A DNA stretch of 45,595 bases from Bacteroidota bacterium. GTDB lineage: Bacteria; Bacteroidota; Bacteroidia; Flavobacteriales; Flavobacteriaceae. Location: assembly GCA_027619415.1 (NCBI GenBank), contig JAQCFO010000003.1:1-45595 (forward strand), in the 5' to 3' direction. Numbering within the stretch: the stretch's first letter is position 1; each line of letters starts with the position of its first letter. Below the pieces are notes generated by a model. The model did not search any database. It saw nothing but the letters and a program-made list of their open reading frames with translations, and was not told the origin of the DNA. This document shows, one piece after another, positions 9,130 to 19,500 of the stretch. A program made the translations under genes and the position numbers.

Positions 9130-10049
9130 TGAGGAATTTTAAGCTTTTACATTTCATATTATTTCTATTTTTAAGCGGTTTTTTATTTTCTCAAACTGAA
9201 ATAGATAGCACACAAACTTCTATAAAATGGAAAAAATCAGGAAATGCTATTTTTTTAGTAAACCAATCTAGCTTTAGTAACTGGACTTCTGGCGGACAAA
9301 GCAGTATCTCTGGAACACTTAAAATTAATTACAATTTTAATTATTATGATAATGGATGGGCCTGGGATTCAAAAGTAATAAGCACTTTCGGCTTGAATAA
9401 AATTAGCGGAAGTGAGTTTCTAAAAAAAACAGATGATAGACTAGAGATCAATTCGGTCCTTGGGAAAAAATTCAATAATGAGATAATTGGCAATTGGAGT
9501 TATTCTAGTTTTTTTAATTTTCAAACTCAATATACTAAAGGTTATCGTTTCGGAAAAGACTCTGATGGAAAGCCTAATCGTGTGGAAAAATCAAGATTTT
9601 TTTCTCCTGCTACTGCACAATTAGGGGTTGGATTGTATTGGAAAAAAAACAAAGATTTTTGGGTTAATACGGCTCCAATAACTGGAAAATTAATCTTAGT
9701 TAATCGCATTTTTACAGAAAATTTAACTGACACTCAAACATATTTTGGAGTATCAAAGGGAGCCAATAGCAGATTCGAATTAGGTGCTTCGATTAGAGCT
9801 TTTTACAAAGCTGAGGTGTACGAAAATGTCACATTAGAAAACAGACTTAGTTTATATTCAGACTACTTAGACAGTCCTAAGAATATCGATATAGATTGTA
9901 CTTTTAATATAGTTATGAAAGTAAACAAAGCCGTGTCAACTAATCTTATTTTTCAATTTGTTTATGATCACAATGAAATTACAAGAGTTCAAATAAGAGA
10001 AGTCCTTGGGGTTGGACTAAATATTGATTTAAGTAATATCGGGATATAA
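9129..10049 (+). CDS. DUF3078 domain outer-membrane-type protein
   Basis: The protein has 306 aa with an N-terminal signal peptide (about 1-22, ending near FLFSQ). A body of alternating aromatic and polar strands follows (for example NYNFNYYDNGWAWDSKV), as expected for an outer-membrane beta-barrel. It matches what I know of DUF3078 proteins, which often close the SUF-DUF2480 cluster in Flavobacteriia. The function is unknown. Its start overlaps the preceding stop (TAATGA-type junction). Its 3' end overlaps the convergent hflX gene by 21 bases. Confidence 0.8.
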   Translation: MRNFKLLHFILFLFLSGFLFSQTEIDSTQTSIKWKKSGNAIFLVNQSSFSNWTSGGQSSISGTLKINYNFNYYDNGWAWDSKVISTFGLNKISGSEFLKKTDDRLEINSVLGKKFNNEIIGNWSYSSFFNFQTQYTKGYRFGKDSDGKPNRVEKSRFFSPATAQLGVGLYWKKNKDFWVNTAPITGKLILVNRIFTENLTDTQTYFGVSKGANSRFELGASIRAFYKAEVYENVTLENRLSLYSDYLDSPKNIDIDCTFNIVMKVNKAVSTNLIFQFVYDHNEITRVQIREVLGVGLNIDLSNIGI

Positions 10050-11228
10050 AAAAGCATTATAAGGAAACCTGGTTACGTGTATTTCTCTAATTTCTTTATA
10101 AAAATTCGTTTTCAATTCTCTAACATCTTTTTTGCTCAAAGCTGAAATAAAGTATGCTTTTTGATTATACTTCTTAGACAAACTAGACTTTAGAGTGTTT
10201 AAACTCTTGTCTTGATAATCGATATCATTAATGTCTTTAATATTTTCTTTGTCATTTACATACTTATCTATCTTGTTAAACAGCATGATCATTGGTTTCT
10301 CACCTGAACCTATTTCATTAAGAATTGTGTTCACTGAATCAATATGATCCTCATAATTTGGATGTGCAATATCTACAACATGAATTAATAAGTCAGCTTC
10401 AGTAATTTCTGTCAAAGTACTTTTAAAAGAGTCTATTAGCTGTGTTGGTAATTTCCTAATAAAACCTACAGTATCTGTCAATAAAAAGGGCATGTTTTCA
10501 ATTACAACTTTCCTTACTGTTGTGTCTAATGTGGCAAATAATTTATCTTCAGCAAATACTTCAGCTTTTGATATAGAATTCATTAAAGTTGATTTACCAA
10601 CATTCGTATACCCAACTAATGCTACTCTAACTAAAGATCCTCTATTTCCGCGTTGAGTTGACATTTGCTTGTCAATTACAACTAGCTTTTTTTTTAATAA
10701 TGTAATCTTATCTCTAACAATTCTTCTGTCAGTTTCTATTTCTGTTTCTCCTGGACCTCTCATTCCGATTCCTCCTTTTTGTCTCTCTAAATGAGTCCAT
10801 AGCCCTTTTAGCCTGGGTAAAATATATTGGTATTGAGCCAATTCCACTTGGTTTCTAGCTGAGCTAGTTTTAGCTCTTTGAGCAAAAATATCTAGTATCA
10901 ATCCAGTTCTATCAACAATTTTACATTTTAAAAATTTTTCGATATTTAATTGTTGAGCTGGAGTTAGCTCGTCATCAAAAATTACAGAATTTATGTCGTT
11001 TGTATTAATAAAAGCAGCTAATTCTTCCATTTTTCCTTTACCTAAAAAAGTTTTAGAATCTGGTGAAGTCAATTTTTGAGTAAAGCGTTTTATGACTTCC
11101 CCCCCTGCTGTAAAAGTTAAAAAACTTAACTCATTTAAGTATTCTTCGAGAACAGATTTGGTTTGTTTTAAAGTAATAACTCCTACAATAACCGTCCTTT
11201 CTAGGCTGACATTATTCTTTTCTATCAT
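10029..11228 (-). CDS. hflX: GTPase HflX
   Basis: HflX is a ribosome-associated GTPase that splits stalled 70S ribosomes after stress. The N-terminal HflX domain spans about 1-195 and includes GKGKMEEL and the conserved MRGPGETEIETDRR segment. The GTPase domain carries G1 GYTNVGKST (206-214), G3 DTVGF (252-256) and G4 NKID (about 316). The length is 399 aa. It is 11 bases downstream of lpxH in the same direction, so it probably belongs to the queD-lpxH-hflX operon. Its 3' end overlaps the DUF3078 gene. Confidence 0.96.
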   Translation of the reverse strand: MIEKNNVSLERTVIVGVITLKQTKSVLEEYLNELSFLTFTAGGEVIKRFTQKLTSPDSKTFLGKGKMEELAAFINTNDINSVIFDDELTPAQQLNIEKFLKCKIVDRTGLILDIFAQRAKTSSARNQVELAQYQYILPRLKGLWTHLERQKGGIGMRGPGETEIETDRRIVRDKITLLKKKLVVIDKQMSTQRGNRGSLVRVALVGYTNVGKSTLMNSISKAEVFAEDKLFATLDTTVRKVVIENMPFLLTDTVGFIRKLPTQLIDSFKSTLTEITEADLLIHVVDIAHPNYEDHIDSVNTILNEIGSGEKPMIMLFNKIDKYVNDKENIKDINDIDYQDKSLNTLKSSLSKKYNQKAYFISALSKKDVRELKTNFYKEIREIHVTRFPYNAFLYPDIT

Positions 11229-11239
11229 TATTCTTTTAG

Positions 11240-12025
11240 CTATATATTATGATACTTTAATTCCAAAATATTTCCGTCAAATTCCGCAAAGGAGTAGTAC
11301 GAAATCCAATCTCCTAGGTTAATATATCTAGCTTTATCAGAAAGATAAATGTCTAAAGGTAAATGTCTGTGGCCAAAAACGAAAAATAGAAAGTCATCTT
11401 GATTTAATTTTTTCTTAGCGTACTGAACTAACCATTCATTGTCTTCTCCTTTATATTCAATATCATCCACACCAGAAAGTAATTTGTTTTTCATTGAAAA
11501 ATATTGTGCAATACTTACACCAATATCAGGGTGAATCCATCTAAAAAGGAATTTAGAAATTGAGTTAGTGAATGTTTTTTTCATTCTTTTAAAACCTTTA
11601 TCACCAGGGCCTAATCCATCCCCATGACCAATTAAAAATTTTTTGTTATTAATCATAAAGTTTTGAGGCTTATGAAAAACTTTTATATTCAGTTCATTTT
11701 CAAAATATCCATTCATCCACATATCGTGATTTCCAACAAAAAAATAAATGTCTATTCCAGAATCTGAAATTTCAGCTAATTTACCTAGCACTCTAACAAA
11801 TCCCTTAGGGACCACTTTTTTGTATTCAAACCAAAAATCAAATAAATCTCCTAATAAAAAAATTACTTTTGCATCAGTCTTAATTATATCAAGCCAGTTA
11901 ACAAACTTTTTCTCTCTAACCATGCTGTCCAAATGATTAGGAGCTCCCAAATGATTATCAGATGAAAAGTAGATTTTTTCATCCTTTTTAAGTTCAATAT
12001 TTAAAAATTTATTGATCTTTTTCAT
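11240..12025 (-). CDS. lpxH: UDP-2,3-diacylglucosamine pyrophosphatase-type phosphoesterase
   Basis: This calcineurin-like metallophosphoesterase is most likely LpxH, which hydrolyses UDP-2,3-diacylglucosamine to lipid X in lipid A synthesis at the inner membrane. Metal-binding motifs appear in order: SSDNHLG (Asp23, His25), GDLFDFW (Asp60), GNHDMW (Asn99-His100), GHGDGLG and GHRHLP. I use the ATG at 12025 (MKKINKF). The frame also opens at 12037, which would add MLTG and increase the overlap with queD. Other lipid A genes are not nearby, so assignment rests on motifs and length (261 aa). Confidence 0.85.
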   Translation of the reverse strand: MKKINKFLNIELKKDEKIYFSSDNHLGAPNHLDSMVREKKFVNWLDIIKTDAKVIFLLGDLFDFWFEYKKVVPKGFVRVLGKLAEISDSGIDIYFFVGNHDMWMNGYFENELNIKVFHKPQNFMINNKKFLIGHGDGLGPGDKGFKRMKKTFTNSISKFLFRWIHPDIGVSIAQYFSMKNKLLSGVDDIEYKGEDNEWLVQYAKKKLNQDDFLFFVFGHRHLPLDIYLSDKARYINLGDWISYYSFAEFDGNILELKYHNI

Positions 12026-12458
12026 ACCAGTGAGCACAAGAAGATTCTGTTTCTTGAAGTTTTAAAGAGTGAAGAGAAATATTTTTAGGCAATCTATTTT
12101 TAATCTTTTTGGCAAAATCTATGACAAGTAATTCGCAAGTAGGCTGGTAATCTGCCAATATAACTTTATGGCCACTATTTTTAAGAGTCATAGCTAATTC
12201 TTTGTGTGGAGTATTCTTATTAAAGACTGTAGCATGATCAAACACCTCTACAACTTCTTCATTAATGATTTTCTTTAAATCTTTGAAGTCAATCACCATT
12301 CCATATTTTACATTTTCTGAATCATCAATTGGAATTCCAATTACAGTGACAAAAAGCTTATAACTGTGTCCATGAACATTTCTACAAGCCCCATCATAAC
12401 CATAAAGAGCGTGGCCTGTTTCAAAATTAAACTGTTTAGTTACTCTAATTTTATTCAT
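12009..12458 (-). CDS. queD: 6-carboxytetrahydropterin synthase QueD
   Basis: This is a PTPS/QueD-family enzyme that makes 6-carboxy-5,6,7,8-tetrahydropterin from dihydroneopterin triphosphate in queuosine synthesis. Zinc ligands His16, His29 and His31 and the nucleophile Cys25 are in the segment from ETGHALYG to RNVHGHSY. The QueD-type acid/base pair region follows (VFDHATVFN and a C-terminal KLQETESS). The length of 149 aa is usual. It leads the queD-lpxH-hflX run and has a -7 box 20 bases upstream. Other queuosine genes are absent here. Confidence 0.92.
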   Translation of the reverse strand: MNKIRVTKQFNFETGHALYGYDGACRNVHGHSYKLFVTVIGIPIDDSENVKYGMVIDFKDLKKIINEEVVEVFDHATVFNKNTPHKELAMTLKNSGHKVILADYQPTCELLVIDFAKKIKNRLPKNISLHSLKLQETESSCAHWYEKDQ

Positions 12459-12477
12459 TTACTTCAATTATTTAATA

Positions 12478-12485
12478 CAAAAATA
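12478..12485 (-). promoter_or_regulatory. Promoter -7 box for queD-lpxH-hflX
   Basis: The minus strand reads TATTTTTG, matching TAnnTTTG. It lies 20 bases upstream of queD, in the 37-base gap after the GNAT gene. Confidence 0.5.
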
Positions 12486-12495
12486 CACGTTTCAT

Positions 12496-12996
12496 TTACA
12501 ATACTTTCTCATAACAATAAAAAGGTTCTTCACTTTGTTCTCTAAAATATATCTCTTCTAGTTTTTTAAAATTTAAATTTTGATAAAAAATATTATTTTG
12601 AGGGTTTCCACTAAAAGTATCTAACCTTAAAGATTTAAATCCATTTTCTTTAGAAAATTTAAAAGCATAGTTCATTAATTTTTTAGCAAAACCCTTACCT
12701 TGATGATCGGGGTGAATTGCCAATCTATGGAGATAAATATTTTTATCACTAGCGGTTAACCATTTAGCCTTTTTATAAAACTCATCCATATAATCAGATA
12801 TTACTAAACATCCAATAACGTCTTTATTGTTTTCTAAAACATAAAGTGATTGGTTTGTAACGTCCTTTTTAAAAGTTTCAAGATTTGGATAAAATTCATT
12901 CCATTGAAGAATATTTTTAGAGATCATTAACTTTGCGCATGCTTTAGTTATCTCAACAATTTTTGATAAATCATTTAAGGTAGCTTTCCTAATCAT
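12496..12996 (-). CDS. GNAT family N-acetyltransferase
   Basis: This is a 166-aa GCN5-related acetyltransferase. The acetyl-CoA binding motif A is visible as HRLAIHPDHQGKGFAKKLM (about 109-127), followed by the motif B segment GFKSLRLDTFSGNPQNNIFYQ. The substrate is unknown. It overlaps the end of the FAD-oxidoreductase gene by 8 bases and is probably the last gene of the FG-GAP - phosphatase - FAD protein transcript. This does not prove a shared function. Confidence 0.88.
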   Translation of the reverse strand: MIRKATLNDLSKIVEITKACAKLMISKNILQWNEFYPNLETFKKDVTNQSLYVLENNKDVIGCLVISDYMDEFYKKAKWLTASDKNIYLHRLAIHPDHQGKGFAKKLMNYAFKFSKENGFKSLRLDTFSGNPQNNIFYQNLNFKKLEEIYFREQSEEPFYCYEKVL

Positions 12997-14857
12997 TTGA
13001 TGATGAAATTAAATTTCCATAATAATCAATGTTAACGTTTGAAAAAGGATCTGTAATTTTATCTAATAAGACTGAAAATTCTCCTCTAGTTATTATTCTT
13101 TCTAAATTAAAATCAGATAAGCTTAAGCTTGTCCAAACTTCTAAATATTCAGATTCATTTGAAAAGGATTTCTCCTTTATTTTGTAAACCCAATTTAAAA
13201 TATTTTTAATAGATACTTTTTCAGGAAAAGGAATTTTATCAGATTTAAACATAGTCCAATTCTCTAAATAAATTTGGTTTATGTTTAATTTAGCATTTGG
13301 GTAAAAAAGAGTTTTATTTTCCCATCCTATATTTAATCCTTCAGATCTTAAAATTCCACATGCCCCAATTTTTTGATAGCTTATAAAATTTAAATCTTCA
13401 TAATCAACGTCAACATAAGGTAATATGTAACCTTTATTTTTTAAAATTTCTAACTGAACATCTCTAACATTTATTTGATCAATGTTTTTTTTATTTTTAA
13501 TAGCTAACGAAGCTAAAAATCCTGAAGATTGACCTATTTGCATAACAACAGGTTGAAGCCTGGAAGTTCCGTTAACTAGATTAGAAACTGAAATAGATTT
13601 TTCAATTACAATAAAATTGTCAATATTTTCAGGAATTAAACTCCCCAAAGGAATAGAATATGAAGGAACTGGATAAAAATCAAGTTTAGGAAGATTAGAA
13701 TAATTTGAATATGCACCATGATGGTGATCTACTGGATAATCTCCAACCGCTATTCCAGTTCTATATAAAGAATTTTCTTGTGAATAAGGTAATTTAATAT
13801 CATTTAAAGTAAGAGTAACCTTTCCTTTAGACCTTCTTGATTCTCTATGATATGGCATTAATGGAAATCCATCTTTACTAGGAAATTCATCATAATCTAT
13901 TGATAGATTGTTAAAGTTCATTTCTGTTTGAATAAAGTATAAAAATCTTAATGATTTTTGTTTAGCTTTTTCGTAATTCAATGAACGTTGTTTATCACTC
14001 AATTCGATTGAATTTGTATAATAATCATTCCCATTAATAGGCCAATTAACCATATACTTTTTATTTGGAAGTTTTCCGTAGTTAATCAATTTATCTTTTG
14101 ACCACAATTTTTTGCTTGTGTTATCGCAATGGCCTGAATTATAAGAACAAATGAATTCTTCTTTATTGTAGTTTATCGGCTTTTTAATTGTCATGTCTTT
14201 TTCGAAATCTTTCAAAATCATAACATAGGTAAGGTCTTGAATGATATTATTAGAAAATTCTGGAGCAATGTCTTCTTTAAACCTTTTATTAGAATCCATT
14301 CCAACTAAATATGTAAGGTTTAACATTGGTATTAAATCTCCAAGTTCAGTTGCATCAATTAATATTTTAGATTTATATATAGAAGAGTTTTGATTTGTTT
14401 TTATAATAAACTTTTCTTTTTTTTCTACTTCACTTACGCTTGTACCATACTTTATTGTCAAGTTTTTTTCTGATTTAGCAATCTCTTTAAGAATTCTATC
14501 TCCAATTGATGGCTCAAACATAATATTACTAACCCAACCTGTTTTAAGGCTGTCCAAATGCCCATAATGAGAAACTAAACTATCTCTAAATTCCTTTAAA
14601 AATCCTGATGGCATTTTATAGTTGCCATCCATGGCGCTAACTCCAGCTGATGTTAACATTCCGCCAAGCCAATCAGTTTCTTCAATGAGTAAGGTTTTAG
14701 AGCCTAGTCGAGAAGATTGAACCGCAGATACAACTCCGCTAGTTCCTCCACCAACAATAATTATATCAAAATTTGTATTTGAACATGAAGAATTAAATAG
14801 CATTAATATTAATGCTGAAAAATGTAAAATTCCTGTTTTAAAACTTCTAATCATCAA
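12989..14857 (-). CDS. FAD-dependent oxidoreductase lipoprotein
   Basis: The 622-aa protein has a lipoprotein signal peptide ending at Cys25 (FNSSC). A dinucleotide-binding motif follows at once (IIIVGGGTSGVVSA, 33-46, with Glu59/Glu60 closing the Rossmann beta-alpha-beta unit). It resembles the FAD-dependent oxidoreductases (Pfam FAD_oxidored type, sometimes misnamed xanthan lyase) common beside SusCD genes. The lipid anchor predicts a periplasmic or cell-surface location, unusual for a flavoenzyme because FAD must be supplied outside the cytoplasm. The C-terminal 150 residues lack obvious motifs. The start overlaps the phosphatase stop (ATGATGATTAG). The substrate is unknown; oxidation of a sugar is a guess. 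Confidence 0.82.
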   Translation of the reverse strand: MMIRSFKTGILHFSALILMLFNSSCSNTNFDIIIVGGGTSGVVSAVQSSRLGSKTLLIEETDWLGGMLTSAGVSAMDGNYKMPSGFLKEFRDSLVSHYGHLDSLKTGWVSNIMFEPSIGDRILKEIAKSEKNLTIKYGTSVSEVEKKEKFIIKTNQNSSIYKSKILIDATELGDLIPMLNLTYLVGMDSNKRFKEDIAPEFSNNIIQDLTYVMILKDFEKDMTIKKPINYNKEEFICSYNSGHCDNTSKKLWSKDKLINYGKLPNKKYMVNWPINGNDYYTNSIELSDKQRSLNYEKAKQKSLRFLYFIQTEMNFNNLSIDYDEFPSKDGFPLMPYHRESRRSKGKVTLTLNDIKLPYSQENSLYRTGIAVGDYPVDHHHGAYSNYSNLPKLDFYPVPSYSIPLGSLIPENIDNFIVIEKSISVSNLVNGTSRLQPVVMQIGQSSGFLASLAIKNKKNIDQINVRDVQLEILKNKGYILPYVDVDYEDLNFISYQKIGACGILRSEGLNIGWENKTLFYPNAKLNINQIYLENWTMFKSDKIPFPEKVSIKNILNWVYKIKEKSFSNESEYLEVWTSLSLSDFNLERIITRGEFSVLLDKITDPFSNVNIDYYGNLISSSND

Positions 14858-16520
14858 TTGCTTCGTTAATTACCTGTCCAGTAGACGAATTGGGAGAACT
14901 AATACCTAAAACTGTTGCTATAGTTGGTGCAATATCTATAATATCTGTTCTTCTACTTATAGAACCTTTTTTTATTCCTTTTCCATAAAAAATTAGTGGC
15001 ACATGAGTATCGTGATCAAACATTGATCCATGAGTTGAGCCTTTTCTTGGATATGTCCAGTTTGGGGTAAAAGTATATATAATATCACCTGACAAATTTT
15101 TATTAAACCCATTTCTAATAAGCTTTTTAAAGTAATCATCATTACTTGCTAAAATTTCTTCTGAAGAATAAACATTTTCTATGCCAGGAAATGTTTGCAT
15201 TATATTAATGATTTTCTTTTTAACAAGATCTAAATTTAAATTCCTTTTTTCAATGAGCTTATGATTAAGGAAAATTTGTTGATTAGAACTTCCTATTATA
15301 AGTTTTTTTGTTTTGAATAATTCAAAAACTGAATCTTCGATGTGTTTTTTCCATTTTTTTGAATCAAAATAATTTACTGGAATTTTATTGTCTTTAAGAA
15401 ATCCTGGGACATCAGTAGCTCCATGATCAGCAGTTAGAAACAAAGTATAATTACCAGACCCTACTTTATTGTCAAAATAGTCTAAAAGCCTTTCTATTTC
15501 TTTATCTAATCTAATATAAGTGTCTTGAACTTCTTTAGAATTTGCTCCAAATTGATGTCCTACATAGTCAGTTGATGAAAAATCAATCAATAAAAAATCT
15601 GTATTACTATCTTCTCCTAATTTTTCGTTTTCAATAGCTTTTATCGCAAAATCAGCGACCAAAGAATTTCCGAATGGAGTTGATGCTATCGAGCCATAAT
15701 AAGGATTTCCTGTTTTATTGCTTTTAATTTTAAAATTATGAGGGAAAACTGGTTCTTCTTCCCCACTAAAGTTAGTTTCATAATTATTATTATCTGGACC
15801 ACTTTCATTATAAGTAGAAATATCATAAAAAGTATTCCATGTTTTTAGATACCTATCAATGGTCCTCGAAGAATTAAATTCTTGAACCCAGGCAGGTAAT
15901 GAATCTACGTAATATGAGCTAGTAATAAAACTTCCTTTTTCTCCACCCTCAAACCAATATGCTGCATTTGCCGTATGACCAGAAGATAATATAGCTCCCC
16001 TATCTTTAATCGCAACCCCTATTGTCTTACCTTTAAAATTAGTTGCTACTCTATTTTCATCAGCTAAAGTTGTAGTTAAAAGATTAAATGGAGATTTTTT
16101 GCCTTGGTCACTTTCACTCCCAACAGTTAAATATTTACTATCATCAACACAGTAAATTGATTTATTTTGTTTCTTATCAAACCAACTATTGCCAATAATC
16201 CCATGTACTCCTGGATAAGTTCCAGTAGCTACAGTAGCGTGACCTGGCCCTGTAGAAGTTTGAGCGTAGCCAAAATGATTACTCTTAGCAATAAAACCAT
16301 TTTTAATCAATTTTTTAAACCCTCTATCAGAATAATGCGCCCAGTATTTAGTTAAATACTGATGTTTCATCTGATCAACTACTATACCTATAACAAGTTT
16401 TGGGGTTTCATTTATTTTATATCCTTCAGTTCCTCTTTCCTGAGAAACTCTGACTACAAATCCTATAATTAAAATAAAAAATCCTAAAATTAAAATACTG
16501 GAAAAAGCTTTTTTAGACAT
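14847..16520 (-). CDS. PafA-like alkaline phosphatase
   Basis: A 557-aa member of the alkaline phosphatase superfamily with an N-terminal membrane or signal segment (about 5-24). The active site matches the well-studied Elizabethkingia PafA: metal ligand Asp49 (GIVVDQM), nucleophile Thr90 in TSTGPGHA, Asn111 (IIGNSWFD), the Lys172-x-Arg174 pair (IKDRGAILSSGH), and later metal ligands in DFSSTDYVGHQFG and TADHGA. The Lys-x-Arg pair and Asn favour phosphate monoesterase over diesterase activity. It is probably periplasmic, freeing phosphate from phosphorylated sugars or other esters. It lies 18 bases after the FG-GAP gene. Confidence 0.88.
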   Translation of the reverse strand: MSKKAFSSILILGFFILIIGFVVRVSQERGTEGYKINETPKLVIGIVVDQMKHQYLTKYWAHYSDRGFKKLIKNGFIAKSNHFGYAQTSTGPGHATVATGTYPGVHGIIGNSWFDKKQNKSIYCVDDSKYLTVGSESDQGKKSPFNLLTTTLADENRVATNFKGKTIGVAIKDRGAILSSGHTANAAYWFEGGEKGSFITSSYYVDSLPAWVQEFNSSRTIDRYLKTWNTFYDISTYNESGPDNNNYETNFSGEEEPVFPHNFKIKSNKTGNPYYGSIASTPFGNSLVADFAIKAIENEKLGEDSNTDFLLIDFSSTDYVGHQFGANSKEVQDTYIRLDKEIERLLDYFDNKVGSGNYTLFLTADHGATDVPGFLKDNKIPVNYFDSKKWKKHIEDSVFELFKTKKLIIGSSNQQIFLNHKLIEKRNLNLDLVKKKIINIMQTFPGIENVYSSEEILASNDDYFKKLIRNGFNKNLSGDIIYTFTPNWTYPRKGSTHGSMFDHDTHVPLIFYGKGIKKGSISRRTDIIDIAPTIATVLGISSPNSSTGQVINEAIDD

Positions 16521-16538
16521 AAAGTAATTTTTGACAAA

Positions 16539-19500
16539 TTACTCAATTCTTTTGAAATACTGCATCAAGTCATTGTTATTTCCGACAATTACACCTTCTT
16601 CGTTTTTCAATTTAATTCGATGAAGTTTTTTGACATCGCTTGGAGCAAAAAATCCGGTTTTTGTTCTAGAATTTGCTATGAACGTTCCATCTCCATTTCC
16701 AATAAGCATTAATCCATTACTAGCATCGTTTCTAGGAGTTTCAACTTCAGATGTAAATAGGTTTCCAGCAATTAAAAGATCACTCTTGCCGTCATTATTA
16801 TAATCTTCAACTATTATATCATTTATTGATGATAATTGTGCTTGATAAGGAAGATCAATAGATTCAAAATTAGAATTATTATTAATAAGCACTACGCTTT
16901 TAAAAGAATTAGCATAAAGTCTTAAGGCATTGTCTAGATTCACTTCTCCATATACGTTTTTAACATCAAGTGAAGCAAACAAATCGTATTTCTGTATTTT
17001 ACTTTTTAATTCTGGGACCTGTTGAGAGGAACATGAAAATCCTCTGAGCGGAAATTGAATACCATAATTATAATAAGCTAATACAATATCCTTACTACCG
17101 TTATCATCAAAATCGTCATAAAAAACTTCAAAAGGTTCTTCTGGATTTGCTTGATATTTATAATTTTTTCCTAGATTTCCTAAAACTAAATCTTCTTGTC
17201 CATCATTATTAAAATCTGCGCTTTCTATTGAGTACCACCAACCTCGTCTATCGTCACAAGAATCATTTAATTTTTCTTTTTTTAATATACCATTATAATT
17301 TTTTATCAGTGTTAAAGGCATCCATTCTCCAACTACAAACAAATCTTTGTCTCCATCATTATCGTAATCTGACCAAACCGCATCTGTAACTAAGCCTAAT
17401 TCACTTAAACTATTATTTATATCATTATACTTAACGTAAGTTCCGTTATTGTTAACTAGCAAATAACTGGTGGCCGGCTCTGGATAGTTCCACGGAATCA
17501 TTCTTGAACCAATGAATAAATCTAGATCTCCGTCAATATCAAAATCATAAGGCCTTACAACTGAGCCTGATTCATAAACATCTGGCAACAAATTTCTTTT
17601 AAATTCAAAATTCCCTTTACCATCGTTAATATATATTCTGTCAAGATATGTGCTAGAATTGGGAGAAAATTCATTTCCTCCACTAACAACATAAAGATCA
17701 TTGTCTCCGTCGTTATCAATATCAATAAAAATTGCATCAATATCTTCAAGAACTTTATGAGGATTCCAAGTATTATTATCTGACTCTATAAGTTCTCCTT
17801 GTTTATTTTGAATAAGTAATTTTGAAACTTTTCCAGATGCTGATCCAATATAAACATCATCTAAATCATCTCCATTAACATCGCCAACTGCTAGTGCAGG
17901 ACCTAATTGAGATAATTTATGTGGAAGTAAAACTTGCTTTTCAAAATCATCAAAAGAATTTTCAATATGTGTGTAATTTATTTTAGTTGGGACCTCTTCA
18001 AAAAACAATTTTTTTGAATTAGAATTAGAATTAAAACGCTTTGAATTTATTGAATTTATTTTTAATACTTGATTAGTTTTTACATTGTATAATTTAGTTT
18101 GTAGAGAGTTTGGCCAAGTAATAATTAAACTATCTACTTTTTTATGATCACTCAATCCAAAGTGAATCATATTTTCACTTGTAGAGTAAATTCCTCTAAC
18201 ATTAGAACTTTCAGAAAGCTGAATTTCTTTACCATTGTATAACGAAACTTTAGATCCAAAGACAGGTTTATTATTCTCGTTAATGAGTTCTAATCTTAAA
18301 AAATTATTTTTTGAATTGTTTTTATAGATAAATGCCTTTTCATTTACATTATTTACTACCAAATCTAAATCTCCATCATTATCTAAATCTGCATAGGAGG
18401 CACCGTTAGAAAAACTAGGCTGATCCAAGCCCCATGACTTTGTCTCATTTTTAAAATCAAGATTTCCGTAATTTTTATAGAGGTAATTCTTAATCTTAAC
18501 ACTAGGAACTAATTCCAAAGCTTTATCTAATGGGAGAATATCCCAAAGATTATAATCAAAAGTTTTTTTTTTTTTAACATAATCATCTGCGATTTTTAAA
18601 ATAAACTCACCTAATTTTTTGTCTGCATCAGTATTTCTAATATCTCTTAAAAGTCCATTTGTAACGTATATGTCTTTTAAACCATCATTATCAAAATCAG
18701 CAATTAGATTTGCCCAACTCCAATCCGTTGTTGAAGTTTTAGTGTATTGAGCAACATCACTAAAAGTTTTATCTCCGTTATTGATTTGAAGTGTATTAAA
18801 CATATACTGAAAATGTCCACCATTTTGAACGACTTTCCAAAACGAAGAGGGATTCATCCCGCTCATATTAGATTTTAATCTAAAATTATCTTCTGCTGTC
18901 ATATCAACAACCATAACATCTAACTCTCCATCATTATTTATATCAGCAGAGTCTACGCCCATACTATAGAAAGAAGTGTGTTTTAAGGAGCTTTCCGTTT
19001 CATAAGAAAATGTTCCATCTCCATTGTTATAATATAAAAAATCAGGTGCATCAAAATCATTTGCGACATATAAATCAACATACCCATCTTGGTTTAAATC
19101 TGAGGCAACAACACTGTTTGGAAAGCCTGTTCTATTAAGACCGGCTTCTTTAGTTACGTCAATAAAACTATTATTTCCTGTATTTTTAAATAATTGTAAC
19201 GAATATTCAGGCAATGTTAAGTCAGAACCAAAAAACTTAGAGTAACTACCAGGATTTGGAGGTTGATTAAGTAGATATAAATCTAAGTACCCATCATTAT
19301 TGTAATCAAAGAATACAGCATGTCTAGTTCTTGCTGATACATCAACGCCCCATTCTTCTGCAGATTCTACAAAAATAAAATTACCTTTATTTATATATAA
19401 TTTATTTCTTCTTAACTCAGGTTTGTCATCATATAGCTCTTTACTAATATATACATCCACAAGTCCATCATTATTAATGTCTGCAATTGTTATACCTGAT

